DNA of 64,000 nt, taken from Streptomyces canus. GTDB lineage: Bacteria; Actinomycetota; Actinomycetes; Streptomycetales; Streptomycetaceae. Below the pieces are notes generated by a model. It worked only from the letters and a program-made list of their open reading frames with translations, searched no databases and was not told the DNA's origin. Numbering within the stretch: the first letter of the stretch is position 1; each line of letters begins with the position of its first letter. The position numbers and the translations under genes are program-made. The stretch spans positions 799,274 through 863,273 of the forward strand of contig NZ_KQ948658.1 in the NCBI RefSeq assembly GCF_001514145.1, written 5' to 3'. Positions 54,732 through 63,843 of the stretch are shown piece after piece.

Positions 54732-55541
54732 TCACCGCTCAAGCGCCTCGAATGTGACCTGGGCCTCGAAGGCGGCGCGCCGGGTGGCCCGGCGGAGCGC
54801 CCTGAGGAGGGCCGGACCGAGGGCGAGCGTCAGGACGACGGTCACCAGGGCCCGGCCGAGGTCCCAGCCCAGGGACGTGGCCAGGCAGTACGTGACGAAA
54901 CGGGCCAGGTTGGCGGGGACGCCGGCGTTCGGGTCGAAGGCGATATTCGAGGCGAGGGCGCCCATGAAGGGCCAGCCGGCCATGTTCATGGCGGTGCCAT
55001 AGGCGAACGCGGCGAGGAAGCCGTACGCCGCGAGGAGGCGGACCTCGGCCCGGCCCCTCGTCCGCTCAGCGCCCGGCAGCAGGCCCGCGCCCATCGTGAA
55101 CCAGCCCATCGCCAGCATCTGGAACGGCATCCACGGACCCACCCCGCCCGTGAGCAGGGCGGACGCGAACATCGTGACGTTGCCGAGCACGAAGCCGAAG
55201 CCGGGGCCGAGAACCCGGCCGCTGAGCACCATCAGGAAGAACATCGGCTCGATGCCGGCCGTACCCGCGCCGATCGGTCTGAGTGCGGCGCCGGTCGCGG
55301 CGAGTACCCCGAGCATGGCCACGGCCTTGGGGCCAAGGCCCGACTCCGCGATCGCCGCCGCGACCACCGCGACGAGGAGGACGAGGAGTCCGGCGAAGAG
55401 CCAGGGGGCGTCCTGGGTGTGGGTGCCGACCCGGGAGGTGGGCGGGGCGAGGAAGGGCCAGCCGAAGGCGACGACACCCACGGCGCTGACCAGGGCGAGG
55501 GTGAGCAGGGAGCGGGGGCCGAGGCGTACGGCTCGGGTCAT
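54732..55541 (-). CDS. ECF transporter S component (substrate-binding), B12-operon
   Basis: 269 residues from ATG 55541, which overlaps the upstream stop (ATGA). Six or so helices: LLTLALVSAVGVVAFGWPFL, WLFAGLLVLLVAVVAAAIAES, and GIEPMFFLMVLSGRVLGPGFGFVLGNVTMFASALLTGGVGPWMPFQMLAMGWFTMGAGLLPG, the part most typical of CbrT-like S components. It is the last gene of the operon that begins under a cobalamin riboswitch, so cobalamin or a cobamide precursor is the likely cargo (inference). Confidence 0.85.
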   Translation of the reverse strand: MTRAVRLGPRSLLTLALVSAVGVVAFGWPFLAPPTSRVGTHTQDAPWLFAGLLVLLVAVVAAAIAESGLGPKAVAMLGVLAATGAALRPIGAGTAGIEPMFFLMVLSGRVLGPGFGFVLGNVTMFASALLTGGVGPWMPFQMLAMGWFTMGAGLLPGAERTRGRAEVRLLAAYGFLAAFAYGTAMNMAGWPFMGALASNIAFDPNAGVPANLARFVTYCLATSLGWDLGRALVTVVLTLALGPALLRALRRATRRAAFEAQVTFEALER

Positions 55542-57268
55542 GTCAGGGCCCTTCGAACCTGGGTCACCGTGAGCCACCGCTGAGGGGCGAGGATCTTGCT
55601 GACCTGCGGGGCGAAGGAGGGGGAGGCCGTGATGACGTCCGCCGCCGGGCCGTCGGCGATCACCTCGCCCTCGGCCAGCAGGATCACCCGGTGGGCGAGC
55701 TCGGCGGCGAGTTCCACGTCGTGTGTGGCCAGCACGATCGCGTGGCCGCCGGCGGCGAGTTCCCTCAGCAGATCGACGAGGCGGGCCTTCGCGGCGTAGT
55801 CCAGGCCGCGGGTCGGTTCGTCGAGGAGCAGGAGGGGCGGGCGGGCGGCCAGGACCACGGCGAGGGCGAGGGCGAGCCGCTGTCCTTCGGAGAGATCGCG
55901 GGGGTGGGTGTCGTCGGTGACGCCGGGGAGGAGGTCTTCTACGAGGGCGCGGCAGGTGCCGGGTGTTGTGTGGGCGTCGGTGTCCGCGGCTCGGCACTCT
56001 GCGGCGACCGTGTCGGCGTACAGGAGGTCGCGGGGTTCCTGGGGTACGAGGCCCACGCGGCGTACGAGGTCCTGCGGGACGGTGCGGTGGGGCTGGGCGC
56101 CGCCTACGCGGACGGTGCCGGTGGAGGGTTCGACGAGGCCTACCAGGGCGTTGAGGAGGGTGGACTTGCCGGCGCCGTTGCGGCCCATGAGGGCGATGGT
56201 CTCGCCGGGGTGGACGGTGAGGTCGATGTGGCGCAGGGCCTGGACGCGGGCTCTTCGGACGGAGAGGGCCTGGACTTCGGCGGTGAGGTGGGTCGTGCTG
56301 GGCGTGGGGCGACTGCGGCGGGGACGCCAGCGGCGGAATGCCCGGCCTTCGGCCGGGATGCTGTTCCCACCCGCACCACACGTGCGGCTTTCGTCGTCGG
56401 GTGCGGGTGGCCCCTGCGGGGCGGTCTCGCCGTCGGCGGCTGCGGGTGCCTGTGCGGCGAGTCGGTCCCGTAGAGGTCCTGCCTGGCGGCGGGCGTTGCG
56501 GACCGTCAGGGGTAGCGGGGACCAGCCCGCCAGCCGGCCCAGGTCCACCACCGGCGGGTACACCGGGGATACGGCCATCATCTCGGCCGGGGTGCCGAAG
56601 ACCGGTGCCTCCCCGGGGGCGGGCAGGAGGGCGACCTGGTCGGCGTACTGGATGACGCGTTCCAGGCGGTGTTCGGCCATGAGGACCGTGGTGCCGAGAT
56701 CGTGGACCAGTCGTTGGAGGACGGCGAGGACCTCCTCCGCGGCCGCGGGGTCCAGGGCCGACGTCGGTTCGTCCAGGACCAGGACCCGGGGATGCGGAGT
56801 GAGGACCGAGCCGATCGCCACGCGCTGCTGCTGGCCCCCGGAGAGGGTGGCCAGGGGACGGTCGCGCAGGGACGCCAGGCCCAGCAGGTCCAGGGTCTCC
56901 TCCACCCGGCGGCGCATCACCGTCGGCGACAGGCCCAACGACTCCATGCCGTAGGCGAGTTCGTCCTCCACGGTGTCCGTGACGAAGTGGGACAGCGGAT
57001 CCTGGCCCACCGTGCCGACCACGTCGGCCAGTTCGCGCGGCTTGTGGGTACGGGTGTCGCGGCCGGCCACCGTGACCCGGCCGCGCAGGGTGCCGCCGGT
57101 GAAGTGCGGGACGAGCCCGCTGACCGCGCCGAGGATCGTGGACTTGCCGACCCCCGACGGGCCCACGAGCAGCACGAGTTCACCCTCCGGCACCTCGAAG
57201 TCGACGCCCCGGACGGTGGGTTCGGCTGCACCGTCGTACGTCACGGAGACATCCTCGAAGCGGATCAC
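55538..57268 (-). CDS. ECF transporter double ATPase (two fused ABC domains)
   Basis: 576 residues from GTG 57268 (GTGA overlap with the T-component gene). Domain 1: Walker A GPSGVGKST, signature LSGGQQQR, Walker B VLVLDEPTSALD. Domain 2: Walker A GRNGAGKST, signature LSEGQRLA, Walker B LLLLDEPTRGLD, then HDVELAAELAHRV. A 70-residue Ala/Pro/Arg-rich linker joins the two. This fuses the A and A' subunits that energise an ECF importer. Confidence 0.92.
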   Translation of the reverse strand: MIRFEDVSVTYDGAAEPTVRGVDFEVPEGELVLLVGPSGVGKSTILGAVSGLVPHFTGGTLRGRVTVAGRDTRTHKPRELADVVGTVGQDPLSHFVTDTVEDELAYGMESLGLSPTVMRRRVEETLDLLGLASLRDRPLATLSGGQQQRVAIGSVLTPHPRVLVLDEPTSALDPAAAEEVLAVLQRLVHDLGTTVLMAEHRLERVIQYADQVALLPAPGEAPVFGTPAEMMAVSPVYPPVVDLGRLAGWSPLPLTVRNARRQAGPLRDRLAAQAPAAADGETAPQGPPAPDDESRTCGAGGNSIPAEGRAFRRWRPRRSRPTPSTTHLTAEVQALSVRRARVQALRHIDLTVHPGETIALMGRNGAGKSTLLNALVGLVEPSTGTVRVGGAQPHRTVPQDLVRRVGLVPQEPRDLLYADTVAAECRAADTDAHTTPGTCRALVEDLLPGVTDDTHPRDLSEGQRLALALAVVLAARPPLLLLDEPTRGLDYAAKARLVDLLRELAAGGHAIVLATHDVELAAELAHRVILLAEGEVIADGPAADVITASPSFAPQVSKILAPQRWLTVTQVRRALT

Positions 57269-58440
57269 GACGACGGCTCCTTGGAAGTGGGGGCGAGGAA
57301 GGCCGGCAGCAGGCCGAGCAGGACGGCCGCGGCAGGCAGCAGAGGCAGGGTGGGCGCGACGAGCGGCACCACGCCGGGGTGCAGGGCCGCCGGATCGGAG
57401 GCGCCTGCGAGGAACATCGCCACCGCCACGGCCGCGCCGGAACCGGCGACCAGGAAGGACCGGACGTCCCAGCGGTCCGGGCGGTAACGGGTGCGCGGGG
57501 TGCGGCGGCCGCCCAGACGCAGACCGGCGAGGGCGGCGGCGAGTCCGGCGAGCAGGACGGGGATGCCGTACGTGCCGCCCTCGGCGGTGAGCAGTCCGTA
57601 CGTTCCCGCGCAGACTCCGAGCAGGCCGCCGAGGGTGAGCGCGGTGGTCGTACGGCGGACTCGGGGCGGGACCTCGGCCGTACGGCCGTAGCCGCGGGCG
57701 TCCATCGCCGCGGCGAGGGCGACCGAGCGCTCCAACGCGCCCTCCAGCACCGGGAGTCCGACCTGGAGGAGACCGCGGATGCCGGAGTCCGGGCGGCCCC
57801 GGAGGCGGCGGGCGGAACGGAGGCGCTGGACGTCGGCGATGAGATGGGGGGCGAAGGTCAGGGCCACCACCACGGCGACGCCGAGTTCGTAGAGGGCGCC
57901 GGGGAGGGACTTGAGGAGGCGGTGCGGGTTGGCGAGGGCGTTCGCCGCGCCCACGCAGATGAGGAGGGTGGCCAGTTTCAGGCCGTCGTAGAGGGCGAAG
58001 ACGAGGGACTCCGCGGTGACCCTGCCGCCCAGCCGGATGCCCTGCGCCCAGTCGGGGAGGGGGAGTTCGGGGAGGGTGACGAGCACGTGCGTGCCGGGAA
58101 TGGGGGAGCCCAGAGTGATCGCGAAGAGGAGACGGACCAGGAGGACGGCGAGGGCGAGTTTGACGAAGGCGGCGTAGGAGTGGGACCAGGGAGTGGTCCG
58201 GCGGCAGGTCGCCACCACGTACGCGGAGGTGGTGATGAGGAGGGCGAGGAGGAGGGGGTTGGTGGTGCGGGTGGCCGCTGTCCCGAGGGAGAGGGCCCAC
58301 AGCCACCAGGCGCCGGGGTGCAGGGGCGCGGGGCGGTGGACCTGAGCCGGGGCGGGTGCGCTCGTCGGCGTCGGCCGGGTGCCGCCCGTTTTCGGGGCGG
58401 CGGCACGACCGCCGGCAGGCCGCGCGGGTGCGTTACGCAT
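57265..58440 (-). CDS. ECF transporter T component (CbiQ/EcfT family)
   Basis: 391 residues from ATG 58440. A Pro/Ala-rich leader of about 45 residues is followed by the CbiQ core: LHPGAWWLWALSLGTAATRTTNPLL, the transmembrane segment with LPGALYELGVAVVVALTFAPHLIADVQRLRSARRLRG and AMDARGYGRTAEVPPR, which contains the conserved Ala-Arg-Gly coupling motif. It connects the S component to the ATPases. Its start overlaps the stop of the upstream gene by 8 bases and its stop the ATPase start (GTGA). Confidence 0.9.
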   Translation of the reverse strand: MRNAPARPAGGRAAAPKTGGTRPTPTSAPAPAQVHRPAPLHPGAWWLWALSLGTAATRTTNPLLLALLITTSAYVVATCRRTTPWSHSYAAFVKLALAVLLVRLLFAITLGSPIPGTHVLVTLPELPLPDWAQGIRLGGRVTAESLVFALYDGLKLATLLICVGAANALANPHRLLKSLPGALYELGVAVVVALTFAPHLIADVQRLRSARRLRGRPDSGIRGLLQVGLPVLEGALERSVALAAAMDARGYGRTAEVPPRVRRTTTALTLGGLLGVCAGTYGLLTAEGGTYGIPVLLAGLAAALAGLRLGGRRTPRTRYRPDRWDVRSFLVAGSGAAVAVAMFLAGASDPAALHPGVVPLVAPTLPLLPAAAVLLGLLPAFLAPTSKEPSS

Positions 58441-59062
58441 GCCGGCGGCGCCTCGCCTGCCATACCGCCGCCGCGCCCAACGCCACCACGCCCGCCGCTC
58501 CCACCCAGAGGCCCACCGACGGGCCGTCGTCCTGCTTTTTCTCGGCGGGCGCCGGCTTCGTCGCTCCCGTCACCTGCTCCCCGCACCCCGTCTCCGGATA
58601 CCCCGCGATCGCGCACAGCAGGGCGTTGGTGTTGTAGCGGAGCGGCTTGGCCGCCGTCGCCAGGGCCTCCGCCGTCGTCGCGTCGCGGGGTACCACCGCG
58701 CACTCGGTGCGCCGGGCCGGGGGCGTCTCGCCGGACGGGGCGTCCGAAGCCGTACCGAAGTCGAGGACCAGGGCCACGCGCTTACGGCCGTCCCGCGCCG
58801 CCGTGTCCCCGCAGATCGCCGTGAACGACGCCGTCCCGCGGGGCGTGTCCGCGTCCGCCGAGTCCTCGCTCACCGCGAAGCGGAAGCCCTGGACGTCGCC
58901 GTCGGAGGGGACCGCCGTCGAGGGGCCCTCGGTGGCGTAGGTCCAGGTCGAGCCGGTGCGGTCCCAGAAGGACCAGTAGCGGTACCCGGCGGCGTGGGCC
59001 GGGCTCGCGGTGGCCAGGAGGAGGCCCGCCAGGAGGGACAGGAGGAGTGCCCGCCGGGTCAC
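58433..59062 (-). CDS. Exported, C-terminally anchored protein (SCO2322-like)
   Basis: 209 residues from GTG 59062. Signal peptide (ALLLSLLAGLLLATASPAHA), an extracellular domain starting GYRYWSFWDRTGSTWTYATEGPSTAVPSDGDVQGFRFAV with four cysteines (CGD, CAVV, CAIAG, CGEQ), and a final membrane helix (VGLWVGAAGVVALGAAAVW) with a basic end (QARRRRHA). From memory it matches the Streptomyces SCO2322 family. It is always encoded with an ECF transporter here; I infer an outer capture or chaperone role for the transporter's substrate. Confidence 0.82.
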   Translation of the reverse strand: MTRRALLLSLLAGLLLATASPAHAAGYRYWSFWDRTGSTWTYATEGPSTAVPSDGDVQGFRFAVSEDSADADTPRGTASFTAICGDTAARDGRKRVALVLDFGTASDAPSGETPPARRTECAVVPRDATTAEALATAAKPLRYNTNALLCAIAGYPETGCGEQVTGATKPAPAEKKQDDGPSVGLWVGAAGVVALGAAAVWQARRRRHA

Positions 59063-60234
59063 GGCTGCTTCCTCTTGTTGCGGCTGCTGAGCAGGAAGCC
59101 GACGCCCGCGCCGGCGGCGAGACCCGCGCCGACCATCCACCAGACGGACGTGTCGGAGTCGTCCTGGGACGCGGTGACCGGCGCCGGTCCCGTCGCGGTC
59201 AGCTGCTTGACCAGGTCCGTGCCGCCGAAGTCGCTCGGGTCGGCGCCACCCGCCTCGGCGGCGAGGATCAGCTGGGCGTATGCCGCCGGGCCGTTCTGCT
59301 CGGCCCACTTCGCGGAGTTCCGCTCCAGCCAGCGCAGCGGACCCGAGGCCGCCGCCGTCCCGCCTTGCGCGGCCAGCGCCACGACCGCGTCGGCCGTGTT
59401 GCCGTAGTCGGGCTGGTTCTCGGAGCCGGGCAGGGCGGACGTCAGGTGGCCGTCCTTCGCGACGGCCTTCGCCAGGTAGGCCGAGCCGTTGGCCGCCGCG
59501 TCCCCCGGAGTGGGGCGGGCCGCGTCGGTGCAGGCGGCGTTCTTCTTGTCGCCGGCCTTCACCGAGACCATGCTCTGGCCCAGCGCACCGACGACGGCCG
59601 CCGCGGTCGCGTCCGCGTTGGCCGTGAGCTTGCCCTTCTTGTCCGGCTGGTAGGCGAACGCGCCTCCGTCGGCGCACGGCAGGGACAGCTTCAGCAGGGC
59701 GTCGTAGGGCGACTTCGCGCCGTTGCGGATCGTCGAGACCGGGGTGTGCTGGGTCATGAGTGCGCCGATGACAACTGACGTCGAGTTGGCGTCGCTGGCC
59801 CCGCCGGGGGTGTAGCCCCAGCCGCCGTCCTTGTTCTGGACGGACTTCAGCCAGGTCACCGCCTTCGTGACCGCGGTGCCGTGCCCGCCGACCGCGGACA
59901 GGGCCTGCGCGGCGGCGGCCGTGCTGTTGGTGTCGACCATCAGCTTGGCGTCGCAGGCCTTGGCCGGGTTCGCGCGGAACGCCGGGAACGCCCCGCTCTC
60001 GCACTGCTGCCCGGCCAGCCAGTCGACGGCCGCGGCGGCGGGCTCCGCGTGCACCCGGTACAGGGCGATGAGCGTGAGCGACTGCCGCCAGACCCCGTCG
60101 TACGTGGGGTCGCTGCTGCCGTACAGCCCCGAGGGCAGGGACGGTGACGGAGACGGCGCGGCGGCCACGGCGGGTGTGGCCGTGCCGATGGCGACGGTGG
60201 CGGCCAGGACCGCGGCGCTGCGGCGGACGTTCAT
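59059..60234 (-). CDS. Anchored exported protein with prenyltransferase-like toroid repeats
   Basis: 391 residues from ATG 60234. Signal peptide, then repeated helical units with G-x-F/W and T-x-x-A-x-x-A-L (CESGAFPAF...STAAAAQAL, DGGWGYTPGG...STSVVIGAL, DGGAFAYQP...ATAAAVVGAL, QPDYGNTADAVVAL), the pattern of squalene-cyclase/prenyltransferase repeats and of the alpha domain of intrinsic factor and transcobalamin. A C-terminal helix (VWWMVGAGLAAGAGVGFLL) anchors it outside the membrane. It is the first gene behind a cobalamin riboswitch, with GTGA coupling to the next gene. Extracellular cobalamin binding is my inference. Confidence 0.85.
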   Translation of the reverse strand: MNVRRSAAVLAATVAIGTATPAVAAAPSPSPSLPSGLYGSSDPTYDGVWRQSLTLIALYRVHAEPAAAAVDWLAGQQCESGAFPAFRANPAKACDAKLMVDTNSTAAAAQALSAVGGHGTAVTKAVTWLKSVQNKDGGWGYTPGGASDANSTSVVIGALMTQHTPVSTIRNGAKSPYDALLKLSLPCADGGAFAYQPDKKGKLTANADATAAAVVGALGQSMVSVKAGDKKNAACTDAARPTPGDAAANGSAYLAKAVAKDGHLTSALPGSENQPDYGNTADAVVALAAQGGTAAASGPLRWLERNSAKWAEQNGPAAYAQLILAAEAGGADPSDFGGTDLVKQLTATGPAPVTASQDDSDTSVWWMVGAGLAAGAGVGFLLSSRNKRKQP

Positions 60235-60309
60235 GATCGGCGGATGCCCTTCTCCCTGCGGAGAGCCGGACAGCGCGGGAGGACCCCGGGCGGCTCGGCT
60301 CCGTATACC

Positions 60310-60440
60310 TCGACGGTGCCGCGCACCGGCCGGTCTCCCAGGCCCTTGGGGCACTGGGGAAGGGGAAAGCGCCGGAATTGCACCGGCTTCCCCCCGTACG
60401 GCATGTGATGACGACCTGGCTACTGTACTCGCCCGTAGGG
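60310..60440 (-). promoter_or_regulatory. Cobalamin riboswitch
   Basis: On the minus strand GGGAAGCCGGTGCAATTCC and GGCGCTTTCCC form the conserved core hairpin, followed by CCCCAGTGCCCC (B12-box-like) and CCTGGGAGACCGGCCGG, in the order seen in adenosylcobalamin riboswitches. It lies about 80 bases before the ATG at 60234 of the five-gene ECF operon, which should be turned off when cobalamin is plentiful. Confidence 0.9.
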
Positions 60441-60729
60441 AAGCGGCTGAGGGCCGGCCAGGGGAGCCTCGATACCGGTGAGCAGACTGACCGACCAGGA
60501 GGGGCAGAAACGGCAGGAGAGCGTGCGCCGGGGATGCACGTCTCTGTGGCCGAGGCCGTCCGGAGCGACCTCGCAACCCGCCTGCGCATCGTCCGGCCGC
60601 TCTGCCCCGACCACCGCACCGGCACCCACCCAAAAGGCGGTCTCGGACCGGGCGGTGTGGTGGTGCACGCCCAGGGCCCCTGCGAACGAACCAGTGTGCC
60701 GACGACCGCCCGGCGGATCCGTGCGGGCC

Positions 60730-62283
60730 TCAGGACATGCTGCCCCGGCACACCGTCCCCACGGCCGGAGTGCGGCCCGTGCGGAGGTATGTGCCGACCG
60801 CCTCCGCGACGCAGCGGTTCTGCGGGTATGTGCCGTGGCCCTCCTCCTCGGCCGTCAGGAGCACGCCGACACCGTCGCCCAGGGCGCGGGCCATGTGCCG
60901 GGCGCCGGGATACGGGGTAGTCGGATCGCCGGTACCGCCGACCACAAGGACGGGGGCCGCGCCGTCGGCATTCACCTGGGGCGTGGCGCGCTCGCCGTCG
61001 AACGGCCAGTCGTAACAGAGGTAGACGCCAGTGGACCAGGCCGCGCCGAAGACGGGTGAGGCGGCTTTGATGCGGGCCTTGTCCCTGTCGAGGCGTTCGA
61101 AGCCAGGACGCAGGCTGGAGTCCGCGCAGGTGATCGCGATCAGGGCGGCGCGGCTGCTGTCGCGCGGGGTCGCTGCGCGGTCGGCGGAGCCGATGTCGTC
61201 CGCGCCCTTGCTCAGCGGACCGCCGTCGTTGTGGTCGATCAGAGCGGTGAGCGCCTTGGCGAGCGGCGACCAGCCGTCTGTGCCGAGGTCGAGATAGTCA
61301 CTGACGGTGTACGCGAGGTCGTCGGCGTCGAGGTTCCTTCCGCCGCCGGCCGGGGCGGGCGTCTTCTCCAGACGGTCGGCCAGGCGCGCCATGCGTCGCG
61401 CGGCCTCCTCGGGCCCATCGCCCGTCGGGCAGTGGCGGATACGGGCCGCGCAGTGCGCAGCGAACCGGTCGAACGCCGCCTGGACCGCCTTGACCTGCGA
61501 CACCTGTTCCTCGTTGAGGTCCTCGGTCGGATCGACGGACGCTTCGAGGACGAGCCGTCCGACGTGCGACGGGTACAGGTGGGCGTAGACCGCGCCGAGC
61601 GCCGTTCCGTACGAGACGCCGAAGTAGTGCAGCCGCTCGTCGCCGAGGAGGTAGCGCATCAGGTCGAGGTCGCGCGCGGTGTGCGAGGTGCCGATGTACG
61701 GGAGGAGCGCCCCGGAGTGCTCGGCGCAGGCGTCGGCCCCGTCGTAGCCGGTGTCGTCCGCGTTCTTGCCGCAGCGCACGGGGATGGTCGCGCCAACGCC
61801 GCGCGGGTCGAAGGAGACCAGGTCGTAGCGGTCGAGGAGCGGCTTGTACTGGTTGAGGCGTTCGGGTAATCCGCTCACGCCGGATACGCCGGGGCCGCCG
61901 AAGTTGAGGACGAGCGAGCCGATGCGCCGGGCGTTCGGGCCGGTGGCCTTACGGCGGATCAGGGCGACGTCAATCGTCCTGCCATCTGGTTTCCGGTAGT
62001 CGAGGGGGGCCTTCATGGCGGCGCAGTCGTAGCCCGTGCGCGCGGTGGGCGGCGAGGTGCAGCGGGACCAGTGGAGGTGCTGGCCGGTGGTGACCGCGGT
62101 GGGCAGACCGGCGGGCGGGTTGTTCGCGGTGAACTCCGTACGCGGCTCCGCACTCCGGCCGGGAGCGTCGTGCTGGAGCCAGGCGCCGACGGCCCCGATC
62201 GCGGCGAGGACGACCCCGGCGATAATCCGCGCACCGACCGAAAGGCCCGTTCTGCGGCTTCGTATCGGATGTGCGTCACTCAT
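60730..62283 (-). CDS. Exported alpha/beta hydrolase, tripeptidyl-aminopeptidase-like
   Basis: 517 residues from ATG 62283. One N-terminal membrane segment (VGARIIAGVVLAAIGAVGAWL), then the SlpD/Tap-type hydrolase: LVLNFGGPGVSGVSGL, SFDPRGVGAT, nucleophile GVSYGTALGAVYAHLYP, and the C-terminal TAP-like domain with LVVGGTGDPTTPY (Asp) and EEEGHGTYPQNRC (His). Several Cys residues suggest disulfides. Releases tripeptides or processes secreted proteins outside the cell. The gene is separate from the ECF operon: the riboswitch and its promoter lie between them. Confidence 0.9.
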   Translation of the reverse strand: MSDAHPIRSRRTGLSVGARIIAGVVLAAIGAVGAWLQHDAPGRSAEPRTEFTANNPPAGLPTAVTTGQHLHWSRCTSPPTARTGYDCAAMKAPLDYRKPDGRTIDVALIRRKATGPNARRIGSLVLNFGGPGVSGVSGLPERLNQYKPLLDRYDLVSFDPRGVGATIPVRCGKNADDTGYDGADACAEHSGALLPYIGTSHTARDLDLMRYLLGDERLHYFGVSYGTALGAVYAHLYPSHVGRLVLEASVDPTEDLNEEQVSQVKAVQAAFDRFAAHCAARIRHCPTGDGPEEAARRMARLADRLEKTPAPAGGGRNLDADDLAYTVSDYLDLGTDGWSPLAKALTALIDHNDGGPLSKGADDIGSADRAATPRDSSRAALIAITCADSSLRPGFERLDRDKARIKAASPVFGAAWSTGVYLCYDWPFDGERATPQVNADGAAPVLVVGGTGDPTTPYPGARHMARALGDGVGVLLTAEEEGHGTYPQNRCVAEAVGTYLRTGRTPAVGTVCRGSMS

Positions 62284-62865
62284 CGAAATCCCCGCGCTCC
62301 CGCCCCTGGACGCCCGCCCCGTGCCCGCTTGTCCGTGTCCGTGATCGTCCGATCGTCGAATGAATGCAGAGTACAAGCCGTCTCCGACAGGCGAATTTCC
62401 AACTGGCGAGCCGTCTCCGGATAGCCCAGACACTCGCGAGACGCCTGGCGCCGCCTTGACACCCTCCCTCCGTCGCACCCCGCGCCCGGGACCTCGACTG
62501 GTGGGACCGCAGCGGAGGCGGCAGTTGAAGCTGCTCCCGGAGATCGGCTGCCATCTCCTTCAGCCCGGTCAGCCCGGCGGTACGCACTGCCTGGCGATAC
62601 ATGGTGTTGCTGGTGTGCGCAGGGTCGAGTGCCGTTCCGGCCGGCGCGGTTACTCGACTGGAGCTGCGACATAAGGGCGATGCGGTACTCAGGCTGACCC
62701 CGTCAGCCGTCAGAAGCTGTGAACGAACCCTTGCCGTCTGCCGCGAAATGCTGCGCCACGAGGGTTTGTTCATGAGACTGAGCGCGATATGGGCCTGCGA
62801 TACCAGATTCGGCGTGCGCGCCCCCGGAATATCAGGCGGCCTGACCTGGGAGTTAACCTCAGCGG
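62284..62865. other. Degenerate stretch without a certain gene
   Basis: No frame in these 582 bases codes for a recognisable protein. A minus-strand frame contains a protein-like piece (NTMYRQAVRTAGLTGLKEM), but its third-position GC is lower than that of the neighbours and the rest of the frame is not coherent. Probably eroded remnants; the promoter of the gene at 62866 must lie at its right end. Confidence 0.4.
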
Positions 62866-63843
62866 ATGATTCCTGCACCGCCACCGAAGGTCGTCACGCG
62901 CCACCGCGACGGCCAGATCCATGCCTACGTCGTGGACTCCAGTGCCCGCGGGACGCTGGAGCCCACCGCGATTTTCCAGCCGCGGGCCGGCGACGAGGTC
63001 GTGGAGTCGGCGGTCCGGCACGATCTGGACCAGGTCGTGTACACGACGCTGAACGGTGTCATCTGCCTCACGCGTGCCGGCGACCTGGTGTGGTCTTCGC
63101 AATTCGAGCCGCACTCTGACGTACGCCATGGCCACCGGCCTGGCTGTGCGCTGTCTCTGGACGGCCGAACGGTGTGGGTCTACCGGCCGGACGCGATGGC
63201 GGGACGCGGGGGCGGAGACGAGTGGGTCGTACACGACGCCGAGAACGGTGTGATCCTCGCCCGCCGGGAGCTGGCGACGGTCGGGCACGGCGCCAGCCAC
63301 CACGTGCACCCCGCGGACGGCAGCGTCTACCTCGACATCGGTGAGGGCCAGGACGGCTCCGTCATCATCCGGGGTACGGGTGCCATCGACAGCCAGCCGG
63401 AGTTCGTGACGTACCCGTGGTCGGACCGCTGCCTGATCGACCTGGCGCCGTCCGGGCAGCAGTTCATGACCGTCGACCACGATCAGGCGGACGTCACCTT
63501 TCACGACCACCCCAACGGGAACGTGCTCTTCACCCTCCCCGTCGAGGCCTTCGGGTACGACCCGGAGGAGTGCTTCGTGGAATGGAGCGGCGGCTACCTG
63601 ACCGATGACACGGCCGTTGTCACCCTGGGCGGTGAGAGCCAAGACGAGGAGGAGTGGTTCCGCCACCACCTGATTGACGTACGCACAGGCACGCTCAGCG
63701 GCGAATTCGCCGTCGAGGTGAGCAACCCGTACGAGCTGGTGCCCCTGGGCGACGGATCCTGGCTCACTGACGGCCCCGGCGGCCATCCCGTCCGTTGGCC
63801 CGGCGCTCCGAAGCCGCCCGCACCACCGCACCCGGCAGGTTGA
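62866..63843 (+). CDS. Unrecognised propeller-like protein
   Basis: 325 residues. Repeated short beta units with D-x-D/N-G turns (TTLNGVICLTRAGDLVWSSQF, SLDGRTVWVYRPD, HPADGSVYLDIGEGQDGS, HPNGNVLFTLPV, DVRTGTLSGEFAV) are typical of WD-like or PQQ-like beta-propellers, about six blades. No signal peptide, no catalytic motif. Base composition is close to but slightly less GC-rich than the core genes. Family and function unknown. Confidence 0.72.
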   Translation: MIPAPPPKVVTRHRDGQIHAYVVDSSARGTLEPTAIFQPRAGDEVVESAVRHDLDQVVYTTLNGVICLTRAGDLVWSSQFEPHSDVRHGHRPGCALSLDGRTVWVYRPDAMAGRGGGDEWVVHDAENGVILARRELATVGHGASHHVHPADGSVYLDIGEGQDGSVIIRGTGAIDSQPEFVTYPWSDRCLIDLAPSGQQFMTVDHDQADVTFHDHPNGNVLFTLPVEAFGYDPEECFVEWSGGYLTDDTAVVTLGGESQDEEEWFRHHLIDVRTGTLSGEFAVEVSNPYELVPLGDGSWLTDGPGGHPVRWPGAPKPPAPPHPAG

